Source: Anaerostipes rhamnosivorans (GTDB lineage Bacteria; Bacillota; Clostridia; Lachnospirales; Lachnospiraceae). From it: a DNA stretch of 64,000 bases. The stretch is from assembly GCF_005280655.1 (NCBI RefSeq), contig NZ_CP040058.1:529001-593000 (forward strand), given 5' to 3'. Positions within the stretch are counted from its first letter, which is position 1; every line of letters starts with the position of its first letter. Position numbers and translations under genes: made by a program. Under the pieces are notes generated by a model. The model was not told the origin of the DNA. It saw only the letters and a program-made list of their open reading frames with translations, and did no database searches. Shown in pieces: positions 35,771 through 44,107 of this stretch.

Positions 35771-36937
35771 ATGCAGAACTTCAGGTTTATGAGTCCCACA
35801 GATTTTATTTTTGGAAAAGACACGGAACTTCAGGTGGGGACGGAGATTCAGAAATATGGGAAAAAAGTCCTGTTCCATTATGGGGGAGGACACATTAAGA
35901 AAAATGGATTATATGACAGGATCATAACTTCCATGGACGATAGCGGAATTGAATACATAGAATTGGGAGGTGTCAAGGCAAACCCGGATGTGGGACTGGT
36001 CAGAGAGGGAATAGAAATCTGCAGGGAAGAACAGGTTGATTTTATTTTGGCAGCAGGGGGAGGAAGTGTGATCGACTCAGCAAAGGCAATCGCCATGGGA
36101 GTTTCTTATGAGAGAGATGTGTGGGATTTCTTTGAAGGAGAAGCGGAAATCCCGGAGGCCCTTCCAGTGGGAGTGATCCTGACCATTCCTGCCACAGGAA
36201 GTGAGGCCAGTAATACAACAGTCGTCACAAACTCAGCGGAGGGACATTTAAAAAGAGCTGTATCCAGCGATCTGCTGAAACCGGTTTTTTCAATTATGAA
36301 TCCTGAACTGACCTATTCTCTTCCGGCCTATCAGACAGCGGCAGGAGGAGTGGATATCATGTCCCATGTGCTGGAGCGGTATTTTACATTAGAGCCGGAC
36401 TGTGGATTTACGGACCGTCTTTGTGAGGCAACACTCCGGACCGTGATCCAGTGTCTGCCGAACGTACTGAAAAACCCTAATGATTATGCGGCGAGAGCGG
36501 AGCTTATGTGGACAGGGACAATTGCCCACAATGGAATTCTCGGAGTGGGCAGAATCGAGGACTGGGGCAGCCATATGCTCGGCCATGAGATCAGCGCCCT
36601 TTATGATCTGACACACGGTGCTACTCTGTCCATTATCATACCGCAGTGGATGGAATATGTGTATCAAACGGATCTCACTCGGTTTGTAAAGTACGCCGTC
36701 AACGTGTGGCAGGTGGAAGAAGATTTTTATCACCCGGAACGGACAGCGCTTGAAGGTATGAAAAGAACAAAAGAATATTTCCGCTCTGTAGGAATGCCGG
36801 TGTCGCTTTCGGAGGCGGGCATCGGGGCAGAAGGGATTGAAGAGATGGCAGAAAAATGTACAAAGTACGGAGCTGTCGGTGGGTTTATGAAACTAGAAAA
36901 GGAAGATTGTATGACGATCTACAAAAATGCAAGATAG
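35771..36937 (+). CDS. Iron-containing alcohol dehydrogenase
   Basis: The 388-residue protein is of the Fe-ADH (butanol dehydrogenase/YqhD-like) type: GGGSVIDSAKAIAMG for nucleotide binding, TIPATGSEASNTTV, and metal ligands in AAGGVDIMSHVLE, NGILGVGRIEDWGSHMLGHE and YDLTHGATLSII. It could reduce the aldehyde released by the aldolase. It begins 11 bases after the aldolase stop behind GAGGAGG. Confidence 0.92.
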   Translation: MQNFRFMSPTDFIFGKDTELQVGTEIQKYGKKVLFHYGGGHIKKNGLYDRIITSMDDSGIEYIELGGVKANPDVGLVREGIEICREEQVDFILAAGGGSVIDSAKAIAMGVSYERDVWDFFEGEAEIPEALPVGVILTIPATGSEASNTTVVTNSAEGHLKRAVSSDLLKPVFSIMNPELTYSLPAYQTAAGGVDIMSHVLERYFTLEPDCGFTDRLCEATLRTVIQCLPNVLKNPNDYAARAELMWTGTIAHNGILGVGRIEDWGSHMLGHEISALYDLTHGATLSIIIPQWMEYVYQTDLTRFVKYAVNVWQVEEDFYHPERTALEGMKRTKEYFRSVGMPVSLSEAGIGAEGIEEMAEKCTKYGAVGGFMKLEKEDCMTIYKNAR

Positions 36938-36947
36938 GAGGCAGCAA

Positions 36948-38000
36948 ATGCAGAGAGAAAAGATGAGGTTTTCTGTACTGACAGAGAAAGGACATGCAGA
37001 GGTCAGGGAGAGAAAACTGCCGGAAATAGGGAGTAACCAGGTGCTGGTAAGACAGCTGGCATGCAATATCTGTACGACAGATTACGGACAATGGCTGGGG
37101 CTCAGGGAGCATCAGGGTTATCCTATGGCCGGAGGACATGAGGGGTGCGGTGTGATCGAGATCCTGGGACCGGACGTCAAGGATTTTGCAGTGGGGGATT
37201 ATGTTTCAATCGCTTATGACGGCTGCGGGGAATGTGAGCCGTGCCGCCGCGGAGATGTGCTTCACTGTACCGGTATGTCAGGCGGTCAGAGGTCAGAGGA
37301 TGGCTATCTCGGCAATTTTGGCTTTGCGGACTATTGTGTTAGGAATACCAGAAGCCTGATCAAAATGAATCCGGAGCTTAAGCCGGCGGAAGCTGCATTT
37401 CTGGAGCCTTTGGCTACGGTCGTAAAGGGTCTTAAAAAGCTTCAAGTCAGACCTATGGAAACAGTGGCAGTCATTGGGGCAGGCACCATGGGACTTTTAA
37501 ATGCACTGGCGGCCAGAGCAAACGGGTGCAGGGTCCTTGTCACAGAACTGATGGAAAAGAAGCTGAAAACGGCGGAAGCTATGGGGTTTGAGACCATTGA
37601 TGCAGGGGCTTGTGATCCGGTGGAAGCGGTGAAAGAGCTGACTGGTGGAACTGGAGCCGATGCAGTCATTGTTGCCGTAGGGATCACGGCCGCCAATGAC
37701 CAGGCGCTTGCTATGGTAAAAGAAACTGATGGCAGAATTCTGTTTTTCGCGGCAGGGTATCCGGCGCCGGAGCTGAAGATTGATTCTAACATTCTTCATT
37801 ACCGCAGACTGGAATTGTTCGGTACCTTTGCCGCAGATTCCATTGACTTTTTTACAGCAGGGGAAATGTTAAGCTCTGGGACAGTGGATGTGTCAAAGCT
37901 GGTGGAGCCAGAAACATTTGCGCTGGATGATATACAGGAGGCATTCCGGCATGCGTCTGAGCCTGGGAGGTATAGAGTCAGTGTTCGTTTAAATGAATGA
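36948..38000 (+). CDS. Zinc-type medium-chain alcohol/polyol dehydrogenase
   Basis: The 350-residue MDR protein has the structural zinc site CGECEPCRRGDVLHC, catalytic-domain motifs CNICTTDYGQW and GGHEGCGVIE, and the Rossmann block VAVIGAGTMGLLNALAARANG. Sorbitol/iditol or galactitol-phosphate dehydrogenases are the closest in style, which suits oxidation of a polyol phosphate before the aldolase step. The ATG at 36948 follows ATAGGAGGC; the ATG at 36927 is inside the preceding gene. Confidence 0.9.
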   Translation: MQREKMRFSVLTEKGHAEVRERKLPEIGSNQVLVRQLACNICTTDYGQWLGLREHQGYPMAGGHEGCGVIEILGPDVKDFAVGDYVSIAYDGCGECEPCRRGDVLHCTGMSGGQRSEDGYLGNFGFADYCVRNTRSLIKMNPELKPAEAAFLEPLATVVKGLKKLQVRPMETVAVIGAGTMGLLNALAARANGCRVLVTELMEKKLKTAEAMGFETIDAGACDPVEAVKELTGGTGADAVIVAVGITAANDQALAMVKETDGRILFFAAGYPAPELKIDSNILHYRRLELFGTFAADSIDFFTAGEMLSSGTVDVSKLVEPETFALDDIQEAFRHASEPGRYRVSVRLNE

Positions 38001-38125
38001 GTTATCGTGGGAAGCACGCCCACCTGAAGGGTATAAAATGCGGTGTGCCCTGTGGGTATGAGTTATCTAGCACTGTCTCTGCCGATGATAGGAGACCTTT
38101 CCAAAGCCGGATGGAGATAACGGAG
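37997..38125 (+). ncRNA. Candidate structured RNA or leader, unassigned
   Basis: The gap between the PTS operon and the surface-protein gene has competing stems. CCCAC (38019-38023) can pair with GTGGG upstream (38007-38011) or downstream (38052-38056). The ten bases ATGAGTTATC occur twice (37997-38006 and 38058-38067), and either GTTATC can pair with GATAAC at 38116-38121. Inside the latter, GTCTC pairs with GAGAC. Such mutually exclusive pairing is riboswitch-like, but I could not match it to a known class. Confidence 0.35.
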
Positions 38126-38245
38126 AAAAACTATTTTTATGCGGCAGGAAATCTCTTTCAAAACTAACTATTTGTCATGCCCTCTTCACCTGATATGAAA
38201 AAGAATCTGTTTATTATATAATTATGTGACAGGGGGAGAAGGAAA

Positions 38246-40633
38246 GTGGGAAAAAAGGGATTATTACTGGGATTGTTACTGGCTCTTGCGCTGGCAGTGA
38301 CCCACGGTACCATGCTGGCGGCAAAAACAGAGGAGTCTGAGGCGGAAACAACAGAGCAGCTTTTAACGGACAACATAGGTACAACGGAAGAGAATACGGC
38401 GGAAACAACAGAAACTACAAATGTGATCACAACAGAACAGAATAAGAAGCCAGAAAAAATTGAGATGCAGACAGGAAAAACAACCAAGAAGAAAATGGCG
38501 CAGGCTCCGCTAAAGAAGACAGCAGATGGGCAGACACTTTTGGATGTAAGCGCGGGAAGTATCGTGATCAAGAGTACCGGGGCTTCCGGGGGCGGAATAG
38601 CAGATGAGACAAGCCTGAATCCAAAAGGATACCGGATCACCGGCAGTACAACGACAAATAATGTGGTGGTAGAAAAGGGAGTCACTACGGATCTCACCCT
38701 GGATAATGTGAGCATCACGAATAATGCAGCAAAGAAAAACTGCATAGATGTCTCCCACGCCAATGTTACGATTACGTTGGTGGGCGACAACATGCTTTCT
38801 TGTGGTATGATAGGATATGGAGCTTTAGTGAAGGACGGAATGGACGATACAGAACTCACGATACAATGTGAGAATATAAAAGAGGGACATCAATGCAAAA
38901 AAAATGATTGTGGTTCTCTGGACGTGAAGGGTACAGTGTTACATGCCACAGCAATTGGAAACAGCAATGTGAAGAAGGAAAAACCACAAGAGACCGGAGT
39001 TGCAAACTTAATCTTTAAAGGTGGTATCATCAATGCAAATGCAGGAGAACATATATGCGCAATCGGTGCAGCGTGCGGCTCCGGTGACTTTGGAGGCTAC
39101 GCAAAAAATATCCGCATAGAGGGAGGAATCATAACTGCTTTAGGCGGGGAATATTGTGCTGGAATTGGAGGAAGTTTTGCCTGTAAAGTTGATGGAATCT
39201 ATATTACAGGAGGTACTGTCTATGCCTCAGGAGGGCAAAATTCCCCGGGAATTGGTTCAGGTGGTGGCATAGACTATGCTTATCCTTCCGGAACTTTCGA
39301 CATATCAAATATCGTGATCAGTGGCGGGGATACAGTGGTGAAAGCTGTTGGGGACAAAGCCACAAACATGCCAGGAATTGGCTGCGGAAAACCAGACGAT
39401 AATCCCAACAATCCTGGAGTGGCAACAAATGTTGTTGCCTATCCCAATACCGGATATCAGGGTTATATACAAGACGGAATTTCAGAGACGGAATATAGTT
39501 TTAGCAAGGAATCACCATTTCAGGAAAAACAGAATATCAAAGTAGACAAGTATTTTACCATGGTTTATTTCGGACCATTTCGTGATGAAAATAAGATTGA
39601 TCCTGTTACAAGCGAACAGATGGGAGCCAATCATATCATTAGCAAAACCGGAGGGAATGCTTTTACGGAAGCACAATTAAAGGAATTAGCTAAAACTAAT
39701 GGAAAAGACAAGGATGGAAATGCTTTTTCTGTGAATGATTTTCTGCTGACGGACAATTCTCAGATAGAAGCCATCAATGAAGCCAAGGTAAAAGGAAAAA
39801 CCGGGGATTTTCTCTTGACGATCTCCACGGCAAATAAAACCAACGTTACGATCACCGTGTCTCTCAGGGGAAACGGGATTGATGCGGCCGGAGATAGTGA
39901 CGGGAGTGCTTTTGAGATGATTGGAGCCAATGATATTAAAAAAGAAACCGGAGGAAGTGCTTTTACAGAAAATGAACTAAAACAATTATGTGATGTCAAA
40001 GGAAAAGACAAAGATGGGAATAACTTTGAGCTGAAAGACTTTAAGATCGATGAGAACGAATTAAAGGCTTTAAATGAGGCAAAGGTTAAGAAAAATACAG
40101 GGAAGTACCCGCTGACCTATCAAACACCGGACGGAGAGAGTGTGACAGTGGAAGTTTTACTTACAGGGACAGTGGAGGTGGCTTTTGATACGGACGGGGG
40201 AAAAGAAGTTCCTGGAAACCAGAAGATCGACAGCGGAAAACAAATAACGAGGCCAGAAAATCCGAAGAAACAAGGTTACATCTTTGAAGGCTGGTACTAC
40301 ATAAACAAAGACGGTAAGGAAGCCGAGTGGAATTTTGAGGACCCTGTTTATGAAAATATGACGCTGAAAGCCAAATGGAAAGAGGAGCCAAAGACTGAGG
40401 CGGCTTCAACAACAGGGACAACAGCAGAGGAAAAAACTACGAAAGCAGCATCCACGGTGGAAAAAGAGAGCACGGACATACCAGACTGGGAATACAGTAA
40501 ACGGGAAAGATCGGTAAAGACAGGGGAAACGGTTGCTAAAACTGGTGACCAGGCTAAAATTCCACTTTTTATTACTGTGTTAGGCATTTCACTCGCAGGA
40601 ATTGTATTTGTCAGCAGGAAGCAAAAGAAATAA
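38246..40633 (+). CDS. Secreted surface protein with beta-helix, tandem repeats and wall-anchor-like tail (paralogue 1)
   Basis: The 795-residue protein starts at GTG behind GGGGGAGAAGG. Order: signal peptide (about 1-25), Thr/Glu-rich linker, a Gly-rich beta-helix-like domain (about 95-430, repeats of GGIITALGGEYCAGIG type), two repeats of about 90 residues opening IGANHIISKTGGNAF and IGANDIKKETGGSAF, a Listeria-Bacteroides repeat domain (FDTDGGKEVPGNQ, GYIFEGWYY), a Thr-rich stalk and a tail of AKTGD, a hydrophobic helix and RKQKK. LPXTG is replaced by VAKTG. It has two paralogues at 51988 and 55132, but no poly-G tract. Probably an adhesin. Confidence 0.85.
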   Translation: MGKKGLLLGLLLALALAVTHGTMLAAKTEESEAETTEQLLTDNIGTTEENTAETTETTNVITTEQNKKPEKIEMQTGKTTKKKMAQAPLKKTADGQTLLDVSAGSIVIKSTGASGGGIADETSLNPKGYRITGSTTTNNVVVEKGVTTDLTLDNVSITNNAAKKNCIDVSHANVTITLVGDNMLSCGMIGYGALVKDGMDDTELTIQCENIKEGHQCKKNDCGSLDVKGTVLHATAIGNSNVKKEKPQETGVANLIFKGGIINANAGEHICAIGAACGSGDFGGYAKNIRIEGGIITALGGEYCAGIGGSFACKVDGIYITGGTVYASGGQNSPGIGSGGGIDYAYPSGTFDISNIVISGGDTVVKAVGDKATNMPGIGCGKPDDNPNNPGVATNVVAYPNTGYQGYIQDGISETEYSFSKESPFQEKQNIKVDKYFTMVYFGPFRDENKIDPVTSEQMGANHIISKTGGNAFTEAQLKELAKTNGKDKDGNAFSVNDFLLTDNSQIEAINEAKVKGKTGDFLLTISTANKTNVTITVSLRGNGIDAAGDSDGSAFEMIGANDIKKETGGSAFTENELKQLCDVKGKDKDGNNFELKDFKIDENELKALNEAKVKKNTGKYPLTYQTPDGESVTVEVLLTGTVEVAFDTDGGKEVPGNQKIDSGKQITRPENPKKQGYIFEGWYYINKDGKEAEWNFEDPVYENMTLKAKWKEEPKTEAASTTGTTAEEKTTKAASTVEKESTDIPDWEYSKRERSVKTGETVAKTGDQAKIPLFITVLGISLAGIVFVSRKQKK

Positions 40634-40656
40634 ACATTCTAACAGTAAATCAGGAA

Positions 40657-40695
40657 GCCGGCACCGCCATATATAATCAGCGGTGCCGGCTTTGT
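40657..40695. terminator. Shared terminator between convergent genes
   Basis: GCCGGCACCGC pairs perfectly with GCGGTGCCGGC around a 12-base loop, followed by TTTG. It lies between the surface-protein gene and the CoA-transferase operon. Confidence 0.75.
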
Positions 40696-40720
40696 AATTA
40701 TGTAATGTAGGAGCTTAAAG

Positions 40721-41380
40721 TTATTCCATAACTCCCACTTCATCCGGCACGATCACGTCCGCCTCTGTGCAGGCAAGAATGTCGTCCACCGTATAGCCGG
40801 GAGCAACTTCTCTGAGGACGAGGCCCTCGTCTGTCACCTCAAAATAGCACCGTTCGGTTACGATATCAGTGACACATTTAGCTCCGGTAAGAGGAAGTGT
40901 ACATTTTTTAAGAATCTTTGAAGCACCGTTCTTCTCGCAGTGATCCGTGGCAACAATGATTTTTTTCACTCCGGCACAGAGATCCATTGCTCCTCCCATG
41001 CCTGGAGCAAGCTTGCCCGGGATCGTCCAGTTGGCGATATTTCCTTCCTGATCAACCTGCAGAGTTCCCAGTACGGTGGCATCCACATGGCCGCCTCGGA
41101 TGAAAGCAAAAGAAGTCGTGTGGTCACAGATGCTTCCGCCTTTGATAATAGAAGCGGGCTGTCCCCCGGCGTCGATGATATCCGGGTCAGCATCCTCCCA
41201 TTTTGGGGTGGAGCCACAGCCGACAATACCGATCTCAGCTTCCAGCCATAGCTCTACACCTTCAGGCAAATAATTGACACACATCATAGGAATACCGATT
41301 CCTAAATTTACAAAATCCCCGTCTTTGAAAAACTTTGCACAACGGGATGCGATCAGTGCACGTCCTGTAAGTTCCGCCAT
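40721..41380 (-). CDS. CoA transferase subunit B (AtoA-like)
   Basis: The 219-residue protein is the beta subunit of a family I CoA transferase. VNLGIGIPMMCVNYLP opens the domain; WLEAEIGIVGCG aligns with the SENG block and keeps the catalytic Glu. APGMGGAMDLCAGVKKIIV is the family end block. It starts at the ATG 41380, which overlaps the stop of subunit A (TAATG). The acyl-CoA partner pair is unknown; short-chain acids such as acetate or butyrate are likely. Confidence 0.9.
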   Translation of the reverse strand: MAELTGRALIASRCAKFFKDGDFVNLGIGIPMMCVNYLPEGVELWLEAEIGIVGCGSTPKWEDADPDIIDAGGQPASIIKGGSICDHTTSFAFIRGGHVDATVLGTLQVDQEGNIANWTIPGKLAPGMGGAMDLCAGVKKIIVATDHCEKNGASKILKKCTLPLTGAKCVTDIVTERCYFEVTDEGLVLREVAPGYTVDDILACTEADVIVPDEVGVME

Positions 41381-42099
41381 TACTTTCCACCTCCTTCTGC
41401 TTTTGCCCTCGCACGCTGCCACATAGGGCAGAAAGGTTTCTTTTCACCAGTTCTTACATAAACCATATCGGTGATAGGAGCAGGCACGTCAATCTCATCA
41501 GGTCCCAGTTCTCCAACTTCGACCAGCTCTTCAACCTCAACAATGACAATGTCTGCGGCAAAAGCCATATAACTGTTGGTGGCTCTTCCAGTGTAACGGA
41601 AAGCAAGATTTCCGATGGTATCAGCTTTCCACGCCTTAATCAAGGCGACATCCGCATGGAGCGGAAGTTCCAGCAGATATTCCTTGCCGTCTATGGTCAA
41701 TTTCTGCTTTCCTTTTTCAATATCCGTACCCACGCCGGTGGGGGTAAGGCAGCCGCCAAGGCCGGCTCCGCCGCAGCGGATTCGTTCTGCAAAAGTACCC
41801 TGGGGGACAAACTCCACCTTTAAATCACCTGCGAACATTTGGTCCCGGGCTTCCGGGTTTAAACCAATGTGAGTTGTGATGAGCTCCTTTACCAATTTTT
41901 CATGGATCAGCCTTCCAAGTCCCTGGTCAGGCATGCCGCCGGAGACAGCTATAGCCGAAATGTCTTTGACACCCTTTTCCAACATTCCAGTAATCAGCTC
42001 TTCGGCAGAGTGTTCTCCATGCCAGTCTCCAAACATGATCGTCTGTCCGTCATGGATTTTTGCGATTGCTTCTTCCTTGGTCACTACTTTTGAGATCAA
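41380..42099 (-). CDS. CoA transferase subunit A (AtoD-like)
   Basis: The 239-residue alpha subunit has GQTIMFGDWHGEHSAEELI, IRCGGAGLGGCLTPTGVGT and ADVALIKAWKADTIGNLAFR. It starts at TTG 42099, eight bases after AAAGGAGG. Together with subunit B it moves CoA between acids; with the enoyl-CoA hydratase 28 bases upstream it forms a three-gene unit for short-chain acyl-CoA metabolism. Confidence 0.9.
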   Translation of the reverse strand: MISKVVTKEEAIAKIHDGQTIMFGDWHGEHSAEELITGMLEKGVKDISAIAVSGGMPDQGLGRLIHEKLVKELITTHIGLNPEARDQMFAGDLKVEFVPQGTFAERIRCGGAGLGGCLTPTGVGTDIEKGKQKLTIDGKEYLLELPLHADVALIKAWKADTIGNLAFRYTGRATNSYMAFAADIVIVEVEELVEVGELGPDEIDVPAPITDMVYVRTGEKKPFCPMWQRARAKAEGGGK

Positions 42100-42126
42100 T
42101 CTCGTTACCTCCTTTCAGTGCAATGC

Positions 42127-42921
42127 CTATTTCCCCTGGAATTTAGGTCTCCGTTTTTCCATAAATGCGGAGCAGCCTTCCTTGAAATCTTCCGTATTGG
42201 AACACTCATGCTGTGTCGGAATTTCTACATCCTCTAAATAGCGCTCGTAATCAGAGAATGCGGCAGCATAGATCTGCTTTTTAACATTCTTATAAGATAC
42301 CTGAGGGCCGGCGGCCAGCCTCTTAGCAAACTTGGCAACTTCCGCATCCAGATCTTCCTTTGTTGTGACCTTGTACACGAAACCAAGATCTTTTGCTTCC
42401 TGTGCGTCTACGGGACGTCCGGTTGCACAAAGTTCCATTGTCTTCTTTTCACCGATCTCTTTTGCCAGGAGATAGGCACCGCCGGTATCCGGGACAAGTC
42501 CGATGTTTGAAAAAGCCATGATAAACTTTGCGTTGTCTGCCGCAATGATAAGATCACCGGAAAGGGCAAGGCTGAAACCTGCACCTGCCGCCGCGCCGCT
42601 GACTGCCACGATCACCAGCTTGCTCATGGATTTCAGGCCGTTGGTGACTTTGCCGACCTTGCCGATGAGTCCATCCATATTTATCTCACCGCCGCTTTTG
42701 ATCAGATCATAAAAATAACCGATATCACCTCCGGCTGAAAATGCTTTCGGCGCTCCTTTCAGTACAACGACCCTGGCATCCGGATCTGCCTCAGCCTTTT
42801 CAACAACATAGATAAGTTCATCTGCCATCTGTTCATCAATGGCGTTCAGGTTCTTAGGATAGTCCATCGTTATAGTCGCAATTCCGTCTGCCACATCATA
42901 ATGCAGTTTCTGAAGTTCCAT
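42127..42921 (-). CDS. Enoyl-CoA hydratase/isomerase
   Basis: The 264-residue crotonase-fold protein has AFSAGGDIGYF for CoA binding, the oxyanion block AAAGAGFSLALSGDLIIAADNAKFIMAFSNIGLVPDTGG, and a C-terminal PKFQGK. The second-half acidic residue pattern is DTGG rather than the EAGAT of classical hydratases, so isomerase or hydratase activity stays open. The ATG at 42921 follows AAAGGAGGG; the longer frame to 42987 is not family-like. Confidence 0.88.
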   Translation of the reverse strand: MELQKLHYDVADGIATITMDYPKNLNAIDEQMADELIYVVEKAEADPDARVVVLKGAPKAFSAGGDIGYFYDLIKSGGEINMDGLIGKVGKVTNGLKSMSKLVIVAVSGAAAGAGFSLALSGDLIIAADNAKFIMAFSNIGLVPDTGGAYLLAKEIGEKKTMELCATGRPVDAQEAKDLGFVYKVTTKEDLDAEVAKFAKRLAAGPQVSYKNVKKQIYAAAFSDYERYLEDVEIPTQHECSNTEDFKEGCSAFMEKRRPKFQGK

Positions 42922-43075
42922 CGCAAACCCTCCTTTTATGGGGCATTTCATTGTCTGGATACGATTGAAAAAATCCTCCTTTCTCATCTGTATTGATACC
43001 TATATTTTACTCTTAATGACAGATAAAAACAAGAATAATCAGACTATTTATATTGCTATTATAGTGTTATTTGTT

Positions 43076-43105
43076 TTGATAAAAAGCTTCTATTTTTAGT
43101 ATACT
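43076..43105 (+). promoter_or_regulatory. Promoter of the DUF1905/DUF2200 pair
   Basis: TTGATA (43076-43081) and TATACT (43100-43105) are spaced by 18 bp, 32 bases before the GTG at 43137. Confidence 0.5.
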
Positions 43106-43136
43106 AATAACAAAAAGCTAAAAAGGGAGAAGGACA

Positions 43137-43424
43137 GTGAACGACAAAGTGTATGAATATGAATCATTAATTTATAAGGCAGGTGAGACTGGCGGTGCCT
43201 ATGTAATATTTCCCTATGATATCAGGGAAGAATTCGGCCGCGGAAGGGTAAAGGTACATGCCACGTTTGACGGTGAACCGTATGATGGAAGCATTGTAAA
43301 TATGGGAATTAAGAATAAGGACGGTACGGTCTGTTATATTATCGGCCTGAGAAAGGACATCCGCCAAAGGATCGGAAAGCAGCCGGGAGACCATGTTTTG
43401 GTGAATGTAAAGGAAAGGGAGTAG
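43137..43424 (+). CDS. DUF1905 domain protein
   Basis: The 95-residue protein starts at GTG behind AAAGGGAGAAGG. It has the DUF1905 pattern: an opening that ends in GGAYVIFPYDIREEFGRGRVKVHATFDG, then YIIGLRKDIRQRIGKQPGDHVLVNVKE. The family is a small beta-barrel of unknown function, often next to YdeI/OmpD-like or DUF2200 proteins. It precedes the broken DUF2200 gene by six bases. Confidence 0.85.
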   Translation: MNDKVYEYESLIYKAGETGGAYVIFPYDIREEFGRGRVKVHATFDGEPYDGSIVNMGIKNKDGTVCYIIGLRKDIRQRIGKQPGDHVLVNVKERE

Positions 43425-43430
43425 AACAAA

Positions 43431-43963
43431 ATGGAACAACAGAAAGTTTTTCAAATCAGTTTTTCCAAAATATATCCTCTTCTCGTGAACAAAGCTATAA
43501 AAAAGGGACGGTATAGAGAAGAAGTGGATGAAATTATGAGTTATTCACCACTATTTCCGTCGCGCTTTTGAAATGCGCTCCTCCAATAGTGGTGAATAAC
43601 TTTCGAAAAGTGGCTCCTTTTTGACAGAAGCCCTTCTCCAGCAGACATTACGTCCATTTTCTACATGATTGGAGTGAGGCATTCTAAGAGCCGAACGGAA
43701 ATCATGTGGAAAATGTCATACGATGGCATACAGTTTACAGCCAGAAAGAATTGGAAGAGATTCTTGAAAAGCCAATCAGTTATAAGGAATTTTTTGAAAA
43801 AGCACCGCAACTGAATAAACATAGAATTCTTATAAAAGGTACTATATGCGGTGTAAGGGTAGAGGAGGTTAAGGACCCTCTGATGCGGGAAATTCGATAT
43901 CTTGACAAGCTCATTGACAAGCTGGCCAGAGGAAAACCAATGGATAAAATACTGCGGAATTAA
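43431..43963 (+). pseudogene. DUF2200 gene split by the structured repeat
   Basis: The ATG at 43431 opens MEQQKVFQISFSKIYPLLV and runs to EEVDEI. After the repeat the family continues [16 protein letters not shown] ... [15 protein letters not shown] ... KPMDKILRN to 43963. Removing 182 bases (43536-43717) restores ATT-ATA-CGA (Ile-Ile-Arg) and a complete DUF2200 protein of about 116 residues. The remaining sequence is free of other lesions, so the insertion is recent. An alternative short product from the internal TTG/ATG near 43706 cannot be excluded. The DUF2200 function is unknown. Confidence 0.88.
43538..43719. mobile_element. Structured mobile repeat, 182-bp copy (B), inserted in a coding region
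   Basis: The insert begins GAGTTATTCACC and ends GAAAATGTC, with AT at each junction (a possible 2-bp target duplication). It has two hairpins: stem 43540-43555 with 43585-43600 (perfect 16 bp, 29-nt loop) and stem 43656-43670 with 43700-43714 (29-nt loop in the opposite orientation). The middle (about 43601-43655) is the complement of the same part of copy A. It has no gene, so it must be moved by an enzyme encoded elsewhere, if it still moves. Confidence 0.85.
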
Positions 43964-44002
43964 ATCTCATTCTGTTATTAGTCGTCCAGCAGGGAGGTTC
44001 TT

Positions 44003-44068
44003 ATGAGAAAATGTATTCACTGTGAAGAACAAATTTATCTTGAGGATACAGGAGAGATTATGAAATAA
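44003..44068 (+). CDS. Small ORF, 21 residues, unassigned
   Basis: GGGAGG precedes an ATG that opens MRKCIHCEEQIYLEDTGEIMK. The CxxC is zinc-ribbon-like, but the frame is too short for a domain and may be the start of a truncated gene. Kept as a low-confidence call. Confidence 0.25.
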   Translation: MRKCIHCEEQIYLEDTGEIMK

Positions 44069-44076
44069 GGAAAAAA

Positions 44077-44107
44077 TAACAGACACGGGTACACCCCGTG
44101 CCTGTTG
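44077..44107 (-). terminator. Terminator of the ClC gene
   Basis: On the minus strand ACAGGCACGGGG pairs with CCCGTGTCTGT and is followed by TATTTTTTCC, directly after the ClC stop at 44108. Confidence 0.8.

Noticed and set aside
38001..38056. Cyclic-di-GMP class I or II riboswitch before the surface-protein gene
   Set aside because: The conserved core bases of either class are not present; only general stem features are seen.
38232..38236. G5 run before paralogue 1 as a switch like those of paralogues 2 and 3
   Set aside because: It is part of the ribosome-binding site and lies before the start codon, so it does not alter the frame.
38164..38859. Minus-strand open frame of 231 codons opposite the surface-protein gene
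   Set aside because: Its Ser/Val-rich composition mirrors the Thr/Glu-rich linker on the other strand.
43560..43720. Complete IS200/IS605-type element
   Set aside because: No transposase is encoded and the two end hairpins are inverted relative to each other, unlike that family.
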